Positions 37,325 to 47,566 of a stretch of 64,000 nucleotides of DNA are shown here, in pieces. The notes below the pieces were generated by a model that was not told the DNA's origin, searched no databases, and was given only the letters and a program-made list of their open reading frames with translations. Source of the stretch: Stomoxys calcitrans (lineage: Eukaryota; Arthropoda; Insecta; Diptera; Muscidae); the NCBI RefSeq assembly GCF_963082655.1, contig NC_081554.1:126951453-127015452 (forward strand), given 5' to 3'. Positions within the stretch are counted from its first letter, which is position 1, and every line of letters begins with the position of its first letter. Both the position numbers and the translations under genes were made by a program.

Positions 37325-38670
37325 CCTGTGACTGGATGTGGTCAATTAAAGTGAAATCCAAGTTGTAACCCGTATTAAAAAATAAAGAGGAAATTGACTT
37401 TTTCCATCACAATTACAGAGCTAGCACTAACATCTAATTTTAGTCCTACCCCTTGACTATCGGCTTCAAGGACGTTAAAGTTCTTTAGTTTTTGTACTTA
37501 AATTCTTTCATCGATTCGAATTTGATAATATCTACAGAACGGCAAACACAAATGCTGTATGAGTATTTGCAGTACAAGATGGACAAACGAAAATTGGAGG
37601 TACTCTCTTAATGCGCCTCTATGTGTCTCATCAGATGAGCGTATGCCAACAACGGCATATCGATGTCTGCAAGAATGCCATTGTTTTGTCTATCTCGTAG
37701 TCTTTGCACTTGGTTTGTTTGTAACTGAACTACCAACTCAAACATACGCTAACAAAAAACTACACACAAACTAACTTTGCTAAAATTCTTGCACACGACA
37801 TTTTCCGATACTTTTATATGACATATCTACTTGGAAAATAATACAAGCGCGTGTGTATGTGTTTGGACATCGTATCTTGATGTCCCACTTTGGAGGTTTT
37901 GTTGTAGTCAAAACATTAGTTATGGTCTTTCTTATAATAACAATAAAAATTCCCTCGACACTACTTATGAGGTCAGATTTTGAGGTTTCCTTCTTCCCCA
38001 TGTCAACAATGATTTGCCTCTGTTGGTAGCTGTTATTGGCAGATACAAGTTCGAATACATTTGCTATCTCTAAGTATACTCACGCATACAACCCCCAATC
38101 GCACATGAGAATACACTCATTCCTACCTAAAATGTTTAAATGTTGTTTTGTTCAAATTCATTTATGTCTTGCCGCTTTTCCCCTCAAATCGCATTAACTT
38201 AATTTGATGTTATTTTGAAAACTGGGAAATTGGTAAATTGTTCATCTCTGGAAAATAACCACTTACACACACGTCGCCCTCAAAACTTTCCAAGGGCATC
38301 TAAGACACATTACCATAAATGTTTTGCTGATTTTTCCATGTGAACGATTGGCCTCAATGCAATTTACTAAAATTGCCTAAATATCCATCAATTGGGGACA
38401 ATTGTAAGCTTTTCCGAAATTAAAAAAGAAAAACGCCTGGCTGATCTTTACAGATATTTTGGAGTTGTCCAACTTAACACGATTTTACTTGTATTATTAT
38501 TAAATTTCTTATTATTTCGCCGAGATTCTATACAGATCTATCTGAAAAGGGATTTTGACTGGTTACTGCTTAGGTATTAAACTATTAGTTATGCATTGGC
38601 AGTATGTTGCACACCCAGAGAAATTTGTTAGTAAAAACATAAAAAAAGGTTTGCTGAAACAACAGAAAGT
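37325..38670. other. Unassigned, possibly host noncoding
   Basis: No repeat or gene recognised. The 71- and 73-aa open frames lack any family signature. Confidence 0.5.
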
Positions 38671-38848
38671 CTCCTTTTTATTGTCGAGTCCGAACGGCGT
38701 GCCGCAGAGCGACACCCCTTTGGGGAGAAATTCTTATATGGCAAAGTACATCTCAAATGTCGCCAGCATTTTAATGGGATAACTACCGCTGGAAATATTC
38801 GAACCCAAGTGTTGAGCGTCATATGCGGACATGCTAACCTCTGCGCTA
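38671..38848 (-). repeat. tRNA-derived SINE, 3'-truncated
   Basis: On the minus strand: 'agcgcagaggttagcatgtc' (A-box region), 'gggttcgaatatt' (B box partly altered) and 'gcggcacgccgttcggactc'. The element stops after the last motif, so the 3' third is missing. Confidence 0.8.
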
Positions 38849-39119
38849 TTCATGCAAATAAACAAAATATGTAGAATGACCTAAAATGGCTTTAGAGTAA
38901 AATTCAAATGTCATATAAATATTTAGGCCAAGTGGTTGACCGCCCCCTCCAAAAAAGGACATGTTGGTCTGGCGGGACAATATGGCAATCAAATGAAAGT
39001 TGTTTGTATTATAACAATGTATCTGGGTGGCCACTCACACTCAATACACCCTTCAGCGGGCATGTAGACACATCGCAATGATATAGGATGGCAGTAGAGT
39101 GGAAATTTTATATCTTTAA

Positions 39120-39340
39120 ATTCATACAGATTATGCAGGTTGGAAGGAGTGATAGGCTACATATTTTTTTTAAATCGGGAGTTACGTGTGCCATCAATTC
39201 AATGAATGATAATAAATCAGTAGGTCCCGACAACATACCAGCCGAAATACTTAAACTCATAGATGAGAACAACATAAAACTATTCAACTATATCTTCGAC
39301 ACTGGCCAATATCCAACAGTCTGGTTGAGATTGACGTAGA
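39120..39340 (+). pseudogene. Non-LTR RT fragment (early RT motif)
   Basis: Encodes 'INSMNDNKSVGPDNIPAEI' followed by 'LKLIDENNIKLF' and 'IFDTGQYPTVWL'. This is the N.KS.GPD.IPAE segment at the start of many LINE RT domains. It is about 70 codons long, with neither end preserved. Clade not assigned. Confidence 0.6.
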
Positions 39341-39349
39341 ACTCTTTCT

Positions 39350-39800
39350 AAATTGATTTTAGGATAATGGTAATTTCCTTTTACCATATAGAATAAGAGT
39401 TTTCCATAAATGAGCCGCTCGGATTATGAAAGATATCTGCAAAATCAGTGAACAGTATTGAGGTATTTTCGGTGCCATATATGGTGAGAGCCGGACGCGA
39501 GGACTTTGTATATTAAAAGAAGTACTGTAAGATTTATAAGGTTTTGGAAAGAGCAACCCAAAAATTGAATAACGTATGAATTAACATGATCACTCCACCG
39601 CAAACCGAAGACATACCGAATAATTCTATTGTATTAAATGATATTCTAAGGCGGTCAGGTGTACCAACTGCTGCACCGGAATATGCTTCCACCCTATGCA
39701 GTATATTTGGCAATAAAAGACACATACCAACTACCTTTCTTACCTCAATAGGAAGAGAAACATCCATGCTATGCAACGGAAATTGTAAGTGAGCCATCTC
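39350..39800 (-). pseudogene. C-terminal LINE ORF2 fragment
   Basis: The minus-strand frame 39797-39534 includes 'LLPNILHRVEAYSGAAVGT', 'DRLRISFNTIELFGM' and a following hydrophobic stretch. 39556-39359 continues with 'YMAPKIPQYCSLILQISF'. The pattern LLP.ILYG.E....N.L...FN.I.RY.FG is found after the RT core of CR1/Jockey-like LINEs. It is broken by a frameshift near 39545. Confidence 0.55.
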
Positions 39801-40091
39801 AGACGTTATGCTACAAACAAGCTCATCAATTTAAAAGCCTAAAAAACCACCCTCTGAATAGGAACACCATCCAGAAAAAATTTAAGTGAATAATTAGAAT
39901 TCATGTCAAAAATTATCGCATAGTTCTGTTTTTTTTTTCTCATTATATTTACAATGTTAAAACATCATTTGTATAAAGAGAAAACAACAAGGGGCCCTTT
40001 TGGAACTCCATGATACACACCACGCATATTCGAGCTTAATCTATTAAATTTTACAAATTGCGACCTTTTTAAAAGAAAAGATCTAAGCAAA
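39801..40091. other. Unassigned short AT-rich stretch
   Basis: Nothing recognisable. A T run is present near 39930. Confidence 0.5.
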
Positions 40092-40967
40092 AACAAGTAA
40101 TAGTTCGATTCGGACCATAAGTGAATTAAATATTGAAGAAAATAGTTTTAGTAATTGTGTAATATTTCAGTCCATTCGGATAAGAATTGCGCCTTGTAGG
40201 GACTCAAGAAGCATAATCGGGAGATTGGTTCATGTAGGAGATGTGTCCGGCTTTACATCGATTAAGACCATATTGGACATGTATGTTGAAGGTCATGGGC
40301 GAAGTCGTTGTGCAAAATTTCAGCCAAATCGGATAAGAATTGCGACCTATAGAGGCTTAAGAAGTCAACGTCCCAGATCGGATTATATGGCAGGTGTATC
40401 AGGCTATGGACCGATTTAAACCATACTTGACACAGTTGTTGCAAGTAATAACAAACAAGTTCATGCTAAATTTCAGCCAAATCAGATGAGATTTTCGCCC
40501 TTTGTGGCTCCAGAATTCGAGATCCCAGATCAGATTATTTGGCAGCTATATCAGGTTATGAACCGATTTAAACCATACTTAGCACAGTTGTTAAAAGTGG
40601 TGCCAAAACACAACGTGCAATTTTTCAGCCATATCGGATAAGAATTGCGCCCTTTAGATTCTCGAGAAGTCAATACCCCTGATCGGTTTATATGGCAGCC
40701 ATATCAAAACGTGGAGCGATTTGGCCCATTTACAATATCAACCGACCTACATTAATAAGATATATTTGTGCAAAGTTTCTATTGTCTACCTTTACTCCTT
40801 CTAAAGTAAGCGTGTTTTCGACAGACGGACGGACCGGTGGACATGGGTAGATCAACTTAAAATGTCATGACGATCAAGAATATATAGGTCTTAGACTCAT
40901 ATTTCGAGGTGTTACAAACGGAATGATAAAATTAGTATACCCCCCATTCTATGGTAGAGGGTATAAC
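40092..40967 (+). repeat. Family A repeat, damaged 5' end
   Basis: 'aacaagtaatagttcgattc' keeps the first bases, but the GC palindrome is deleted. Internal units follow, then 'gacgatcaagaatatatagg' and the end 'ctatggtagagggtataaca'. Confidence 0.8.
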
Positions 40968-41019
40968 AAGAAGACGATAAAATTTGTATAATTTATTAAG
41001 AAGAACTGAATGACTTATG

Positions 41020-42520
41020 GAGTCTTAACCCCGACTGGAGTCCAAGCTCACTAAAGCAACTATTTCTTTCCGATCTATTGATCTTCTAATCTCGTCAACC
41101 ATTAACGTAGTCGTACTGTAACCTTTTCGAAATCCAGGTTGAAATTGTAACAATAACTGGTTGTCCTCCACGTATGAGGTCATCTGGTTGTTCATAAGGA
41201 ACTGAAACACCTTGGAAGGAGTTGGAAGGATATTATAGGGGGAAAATTGGATATGGTATGAGGAAATTTCATCTTTGGTATCGGCATAACCGTTGCATGA
41301 GACCATATCTGCGCAAAGCTAGGTGTAGGTATAATGGTGTTAAATATATATAAACCAATAATTTTTATAAACTTTGGAAGTATTCCATCGCATCCAACAG
41401 CATTTGAGTTAATTCCGCATATAGCAATCCAAATTTCCCCAATATCATCGTTTCTCAAGTAAAACCTATCTTCATCTCCTGAGTCGTTGCGATAAAATCG
41501 TATATGTGGCTAGTTAAATATCTACGTAAAATAAATAAACTATTACATTCATTAAAATTTATGCCTGAAAGGTAGGATAGTGATTTATCCATGTAACCCA
41601 GATTCCGGAGTTCGCCCCACATAGCCTTCGAAGAAACAGCAGAAAAGAATCTTCTACAATGTGCAGCCCGCCTTCTCTTTATGACATTCTTTGCACGGCT
41701 TCGATATTTACAAAATGTTTTCCAATTAAAATCATTGCATTCCTCAATGAACGCCATATAAGCTAAATCGCGCAAATGGAGAACAGCTACTATATGCGGA
41801 TACCTCTCAATAGGAATATGGCGATCAAATAATGTCGACACAATGCCGATAAATTTATTCAATTGAGTGTTAGAGCCATTCGTACAGAAAATTGCATTAA
41901 GTCCTGAATCTCGAAGGTCCACAAACCACCTTTCTTTATCAAGTCTACAATAGTACCTTGTCTCTTTGGACATGGGAGAATTGTACTTTCTGAATTTATA
42001 AGAGATATAGATTACCGAATAGTGGGATTTTAATGTTGGGAACAAAAATTGACCACTTGCTTCAACTAAACTACTGTCACTAACCAAAAAATAATCTATT
42101 AATGATCCCCCGTTTATGTTGGGGCAATATGCGTTGGTATGATTTCATGGCCAAAAGATTCTGCAAATTGGTTCATGTCTTGTATCTCTCAAATAGGTTA
42201 ACATTGAAGTCGGCAAAAATAACGGAATTGCCGTATCTTGACGAAAGTTGAGCAATTACACCTTTCCAACTAGAAAAACCAACATGGGATAGGTAAACTT
42301 TTCCTGCTAATACTTTCATGCAATCATCTGCAAGCCTGTATACAACCTTAGAACTAAGCGACTTTTGGACATAAGCACATACTCCGCCACAAGGAGTCAT
42401 TATCCTGTCAATTCTAAATAGGTCATATTCACATATGGCCACAGTCTCGTCTTTACCACAGTCTCATCTCTTAGCCGCGTCTCAGACGCCGCGATAACAT
42501 CCAATATAATGTTCGCAAAA
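41020..42520 (-). pseudogene. CR1/Jockey-like LINE: endonuclease and partial RT
   Basis: Read on the minus strand from high to low coordinates. 'VIAASETRLRDET' (about 42500-42460) and 42442-42173 with 'GGVCAYVQKSLSSKVV' and 'VIFADFNVN' are apurinic-like endonuclease motifs (compare SETWL and GDFN). 42087-41455 is an uninterrupted 210-aa linker between endonuclease and RT, with a basic 'YRSRAKNVIKRRRAAHCRR' stretch. 41458-41192 has 'INSNAVGCDGILPKFIK', the first RT motif. 41306-41025 has 'QFQPGFRKGYSTTTLMVDEI' and 'EIVALVSLDSSRG', the second. The YADD box and everything after it are missing. Confidence 0.75.
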
Positions 42521-42544
42521 ACATTTCTTATTTATGTTTATCAG

Positions 42545-42720
42545 TGGGAAGAATGTCTACCCCAATATTCCACTTAAAGTATCTGATATTGAAATTGAGC
42601 GAGTGAAAACCTTTAAATACCTGGAAGTTGTTATCACATATCAATGATACATTTGAAAAGAATTTAGAACCCGGATCGAAATGGCAAGGAACGATTTACT
42701 CAAAAACATGAAAGTGGTCT
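42545..42720 (+). pseudogene. Small LINE fragment (post-RT region)
   Basis: Plus-strand frames read 'IEIERVKTFKYLG', 'VVIT' and, after a stop, 'RTRIEMARNDLLKNMKVV'. This resembles the FKYLG...I..RI..AR segment that follows the RT in several LINE clades. It abuts an oppositely oriented RTE fragment. Confidence 0.5.
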
Positions 42721-42734
42721 GTTATATGGAATAG

Positions 42735-43285
42735 AAGTTTCAAAAGACTTCTTTGCTGGAGCTTCTTCATCCATTCTGACAACATGACCTAGCCAACATA
42801 GCCGTTGTATTTTGATGCGTGTAACTATGCTATCGTCGTCATACAGCTCGTGGTTCATACGTCGCCTATATTCTCCATTAACGCAAACTGGTCCATATAT
42901 TTTACGAAGAATCTTTCTCTCAAATACTCCAAGCACTGCCTCATCTGCTTTCACAAGTATCCATACCTCAGAACCATATAACAGCACGGGTAGTATCAGT
43001 GTCTTGTATAGTGTAATCTTCGTCTGTCGAGAGGTGGCCTTGTTTCTAAACTGCTTACTTAGTCCAAAGTAGCATCTGTTTGCCAGTATTATTTTTCGCT
43101 TAATCTCAAAACTGGTGTCATTCGTTTTGGTTACGGCGATGCCAAGGTAAATAAAGTTACTGACTGGCTCAAAGTTGTGGTTCCCAACTTTCTCCATTTT
43201 CTTTATCTGCTTGGTTGTTCAAGGTGTTTTGGGAGTTGAAACCATCCATTTCGTTTTATCGCCATAGTGCGACTTTTCCAAAATG
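42735..43285 (-). pseudogene. RTE-type LINE, C-terminal region
   Basis: An uninterrupted minus-strand frame at 43197-42700 encodes 'FIYLGIAVTKTNDTSFEIK', 'RKIILANRCYFGLSKQ', 'TLYKTLILPVLLYGSEVW', 'FERKILRKIYGPVC' and 'RIKIQRLCWLGHVVRM'. These are the ordered C-terminal motifs of RTE-like ORF2 proteins. Frames upstream to about 43285 ('DKTKWMVSTPKT') extend it. The catalytic RT core is absent. A related 3' piece is joined to an RT piece at 23932-24625. Confidence 0.8.
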
Positions 43286-43489
43286 TTCCTAATAAGTGTT
43301 AAATGTTTTCTAGAATCGAAAACACCATAAAGGACTTTGATAGTTAGGTAAGAATCATTCTCCCATATTTGGGATAACGTCAATCCAATAAGGTCCTGTT
43401 GGACTTTAACACTTTTGTATCAGATATATAATGATATGATATAGAATGAATAAACGACACATACAATAAAAAAACAGCTTCATAACATT

Positions 43490-44455
43490 TAGGTTAGGTT
43501 AGTTTTAAGTGGCAGTCTGCCATCAGACTCAGACATTTTAGTCCATTGTGATACCACAGGAACAAAAGAAGGAAGATGCCTTCTATTTCTTACCGTTGAA
43601 CCATCCAGATCGCTTTAAATAGCCCAACAACTTCTCAAAGAAATGAGAACCTTAAGTGGAACTCCTTCTGAATGCACTGGAAGGGACACACACACAGGAG
43701 GTGTTTTATAGTCTAATCTTCTTTGATGTCCTCAAAGCTTCTGAAAAAGTCGTTGCTGGCAACCTTCAATCTGTCATGACGGACACATTGACTGAGACGT
43801 CTGTTCTAGCCAGTGACAGCAAAGCGGTAGACCTCTTCTAGATTTGGCCACATAGTTTTGGAATGCTCACAGCCCCCTCTTTGTGACCATCTATCTTTCG
43901 TAGTCCCTCGGGCATGGCCCTGAAAACTTAGCTAACTTGTCGCTAGAGGTATCCATGAAATGTGTAGGGTAGTTCCTAGTCTCGCAAGCTCGTCCGCTTT
44001 ACAATTCCCAAGGATATCTCTGTGGCCCGGCAGCCAGAACAGGTGAATTTTGAACTATTCAGTCATCTCGTTGAGAGATCTGCAACATCCGAGGGTAGTT
44101 TTTGTGTTCAGAAATACGTTCTCCAGGGATTTAATGGCTGCCTGAGAAGATATTGATGCCAATCGTCGCTATGACATTATATCTTAGAAATTCCACCACT
44201 TCCTTAAATGCAAGGATCTCCGCTTGATACACACTGCAGTGATCGGGTAACCTTTTCGATATAACCAGTTCTAGAACTCTAGAGTACATGCCAAAGCCCA
44301 CCTGCTAGTATAGTTTGGAACCATTCCAATAAGTTCTATCTGGAATAATAGTACAGTACTTTTTATCAAAAAGCGGCACAGGTAGGGTGTAATCCACCCT
44401 GTCTGGAACATCGGATATTATATCAAGGATGACACAGTGTCCGTAGCTGCCACAT
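43490..44455 (-). pseudogene. RNase H-bearing LINE, 3' half
   Basis: The minus strand is similar to the plus-strand LINE at 21610-22200. 'gacactgtgtcatccttgat' (complement of about 44420) matches the 21760 region, and 'ggagaacgtatttctgaaca' (about 44120) matches about 21833. Frames include an RNase H end with 'LFWLPGHRDILGN'-like sequence (about 44045-43995). The 3' terminal part has 'ggtatcacaatggactaaaa' on the minus strand, which recurs at 57.4 kb. The frame is broken. Confidence 0.7.
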
Positions 44456-44777
44456 GACCAGAGGTTAGCATGTCCACCAATGACGGTGAACGCCTTGGTT
44501 TGAATCCTGGCGAGACCAACATAAAAAATTTTAGAGGTGGTTATCCCCTCCTAGTCCTGACGACTTATGTGAGGTACTATGTCATGTAAAAACTTCTCCC
44601 CAAACAGTTGTCGCGCTGCCTCACGCCGTTCGGACTCGGCTATAAAAAGAAGGTCCCTTATCATTGAGCTTAAAACTTGAATCCGACAGTACTCATTGAT
44701 ATGTGAAAAGTTTGCCCCTGTTCCTTAATGGAGTGTCCATGGGAAAATTTGCATTTGCATCTTTGCGGCAACACTGG
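44456..44777 (+). repeat. tRNA-derived SINE, near full length
   Basis: A-box region 'agaggttagcatgtccacc', B box 'ggtttgaatcctgg', conserved body 'cacgccgttcggactcggct' and tail 'aatttgcatttgcatctttg'. It lies directly between a LINE 3' half and a mariner-type transposase. Confidence 0.85.
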
Positions 44778-44800
44778 TTTAAACAGTTCACGTACGTTTC

Positions 44801-45532
44801 GTGTTTTCGTCACTGTCAAACATCTTCAGTTTGGTTTATAATTTAAACGCGAATGGTATTACAAACGAACAACGCTTGGAAATTATTGAATTGTATTATC
44901 AAAATGCGTGCTCTGTTAAGAAAGTTCATCATTTTTGGTTTAACGGGTACGTAAACAAGCAGAATTGTCGATTTTGGAGAGAAGATCAGCTAGAAGCATT
45001 GCAAGAGCTACCAATATATCCAGAAATAGTCACAGTTTGGTGGGGTTTATGGGCTTGTGGCATCATTGGATCGTACTTCTTCAAAAATTATGCGAGTCGT
45101 AACGTAACTCTTAATGGTGAGTGCAACCGTGAGATGATATCCATCTGTTGTTTGCCCAAAATGCAAAAGCTTGACTTGCATGACATGTACTTTCAACAAG
45201 ACGGTGCCACATGCCACACAACACGCGAAACATTGGACTTATTGAGAGGCGAGTTCGGTGATATTTTTTTTTCAAGTTCGGGACCGGTTAATTGGCCGCC
45301 TAGATCGTGCGATTTAACGCCTTTAGACTATTTTTTGTGGAGCTATGTTAAAGCTCATGTATATACAGACAAGCCCGCTTCAATTGCCGCATTGGAAGAA
45401 AACATTGAAGCATTTATTTGTGAGAAACCGGCCGCAATGTTGGAAAGAGTATGCCAAAATTGGACTAAGCGGATGGACCATTTGAGACGCAGTCAGGGTC
45501 AAAATTTGCATAAAATAATCTTCAAACATTAA
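44801..45532 (+). pseudogene. Internally deleted mariner-type transposase, 243 codons
   Basis: An open frame relates to the pieces carried in the 607-bp elements. It starts with 'GITNEQRLEIIELYYQNAC', the N-terminal helix-turn-helix region, then jumps to 'HFWFNGYVNKQNCRFW' of the catalytic domain. 'FQQDGATCHTTRETLDLL' holds the second catalytic Asp. 'NWPPRSCDLTPLDYFLW' holds the third acidic position, 36 residues later. 'RVCQNWTKRMDHLRRSQG' is a normal C-terminus. The deletion between VKK and HFW removes most of the DNA-binding domain and the first catalytic Asp (the SDEAHFW motif in the 607-bp elements), so the product should be inactive although no stop interrupts it. A T run follows at about 45593-45613. 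Confidence 0.85.
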
Positions 45533-45639
45533 ATTTTATGGACCGTACTATCGATTCAAATAAAGATTCGTGCATTTTTCAGAATTTTATTTCGTTTTTT
45601 TTTTTTTTTTTGAAAAACTCTCCTATAGCTCTTAAAAAC

Positions 45640-46085
45640 GCATCCATTAAAAAGAACGAAATTCGCAAATCCATTTCACCAATCTGCAACTGAACTTCAA
45701 CATTTAAAGTTGAAAGGCATCCATCCTTAAGTTCCGCGAATGACAAACAACTACATAATGAAACGTCTACTCTCTAGGTAAACACCAGATCCAAAATCCT
45801 ATTCCCAACATTACGGATGTTATTCATTTGAAATTAGCACTGGTCAAAAATTGTCTCCCAGAATGAATCCATACCAATTGACGACACTGCTCATAATATA
45901 GACTATGTAAGCCTATAACGTTCTCCTTTGAGACCCACTCTTTTTCAGGCAAGTTGAAGTTACTGAAACAAACAAGTTTGGAATGAATGCGGTTATTCGT
46001 GCAAATGCATATAAGTAGCGGAATAAGTACGAGGGTTGCCTTCTATATTTCGGGATTGGACAACCCTTGTGTTGGAATCTGTCGT
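45640..46085 (-). pseudogene. LINE endonuclease fragment
   Basis: The minus strand gives 'NFNLPEKEWVSKENVIGLHS' at about 45955-45900, corresponding to the GDFNLP...W endonuclease motif of CR1/Jockey-like LINEs. Frames are broken on both sides. It forms the left flank of the Transib insertion. Confidence 0.5.
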
Positions 46086-46087
46086 CG
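46083..46087. other. Transib target-site duplication, left (CGTCG)
   Basis: The five bases CGTCG directly precede the CACAGTG terminus and are repeated exactly after the other terminus. Transib elements are known for 5-bp GC-rich target duplications. Confidence 0.93.
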
Positions 46088-47518
46088 CACAGTGGGCCAA
46101 ATGGCAAAAAAATTGGAAATAAGTCTACAACTTTTTATCTGTTGATTTTAGCCATACAAAATGTTCTAGACATTTGTAGAGGAGGACATAGGCTTTCAGA
46201 AAAGTGCTGTTGTTGGTCCATATCTTTAATACAGGGTGAGCTACAGGGTGTCAAAGTTGACCACTTTTGACTTCTCCAAGCTTCTGGGGGCCATAACTTT
46301 TGATCTACTCAACCGATTTACATGATTTAGGACTCTAGAGAAAGAGCTTGACAAGATCTAAAAAACTTATGCATAAAGTACCATGCCATCGTGTACTGTT
46401 AAGGAGTTATGAATTGTTTAATTTTAAAATATGAAAATTTGGCCTTGGTTTTTTTCAGTGTTTTTTAAATAACTCCGTCAATTTTAAAGCTATAAACTTC
46501 ATACTTCACACAAATTATGCCAGCATATGTGTGCATAAAATACAAAAGGAATCACGTGAATATCTTTGGCGGTTTAAAAATGGCATCGTTTTCAATATGA
46601 AAAATATTTTTTTTGTCAAAAAATTGCAAAATTTTTCAAAAAAGATACTCCCATTTCCTTTAAGTTTTCGCAAACTTTGGCCGTCAAAGCATTATCATTT
46701 CTTTCCGTTTTCACAAAGTCGAGGTATTAAGAAAAGTTTTAAGTGCTAATTTGGCTAATTTCGATATCAAACAACACCGTTATCTTAAGACCAAAATGGC
46801 CAATTTTTTTACTAAACTTCAAAAGTTTCTCACTGGAAAAAAAGTTCCACGGGGATTTTTTCGCTTTTTTTGAACTTAAATGAAAGCTTAAAATGTTCCC
46901 AACATTTTAAGGTATGTCTCGCCATATCCTAGCCATAAATGAGATCGTAGCGATCAAAATACTGAAAAAAGTCAATTTTCAAGTAGTGCTATATTCATTG
47001 CTAAAAAACAAGTATTACGTCACATTTTATTGCAAAGATGTTAAATAAACTTTTATTTGGTAACACTTCTTCTACAAAACACAAAAAGAATCATGGAAAT
47101 ATCTCTATTCTATTCCATTTTATGGAACCGGCAATAAAAAAGTCAATTTTTCAAAAAAGTCGAATTTCCCAAATTTTGTTTTTGTTGTCCTAATTGCACA
47201 TGACACACTATAGCCATATTTACGCAACATACCTTATCGTAAAGGAAATTTTCATACCTTTCCAACAATGTATAAAACATTTCTCAACTCGGATTCTATC
47301 TACTCTAAAATTCATTTACACTTCATTAAACTCTATATAAAAATGTCTATTTGTGAAATGGAACCTTATATGGGGCCTACACTAAAACATTGATAGATTT
47401 GCCCAGGGTTTACAATACAAATGTGTTAGAATAAAAAAAGGTCTCCTGCCAAAGTTTAAAAAAATTGGAATAAAAATATGTGTTTTAGAGCGAAAACACT
47501 TCGCATCGGCGTGCGTTT
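46088..47518 (+). repeat. Transib terminal inverted repeat, left, 1431 bp
   Basis: Starts CACAGTGGGCCAAATGGC followed by an A tract, and ends at 'cggcgtgcgttt', where similarity to the other arm stops. Sequence compared by eye over the outer ~350 bases and the inner ~150 bases shows no difference from the right arm. A 72-codon frame appears identically in both arms (46531-46749 here) but shows no family signature. The arm is noncoding as far as I can tell. Confidence 0.92.
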
Positions 47519-47566
47519 ATATGTATATTAGCTACTCCCAAAATAAAAAAGCATTTTAGTTTTGTA

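Noticed and set aside
46531..46749. 72-aa frame in each Transib arm as an accessory gene
   Set aside because: It is identical in both arms only because the arms are identical. There are no family signatures and it is short.
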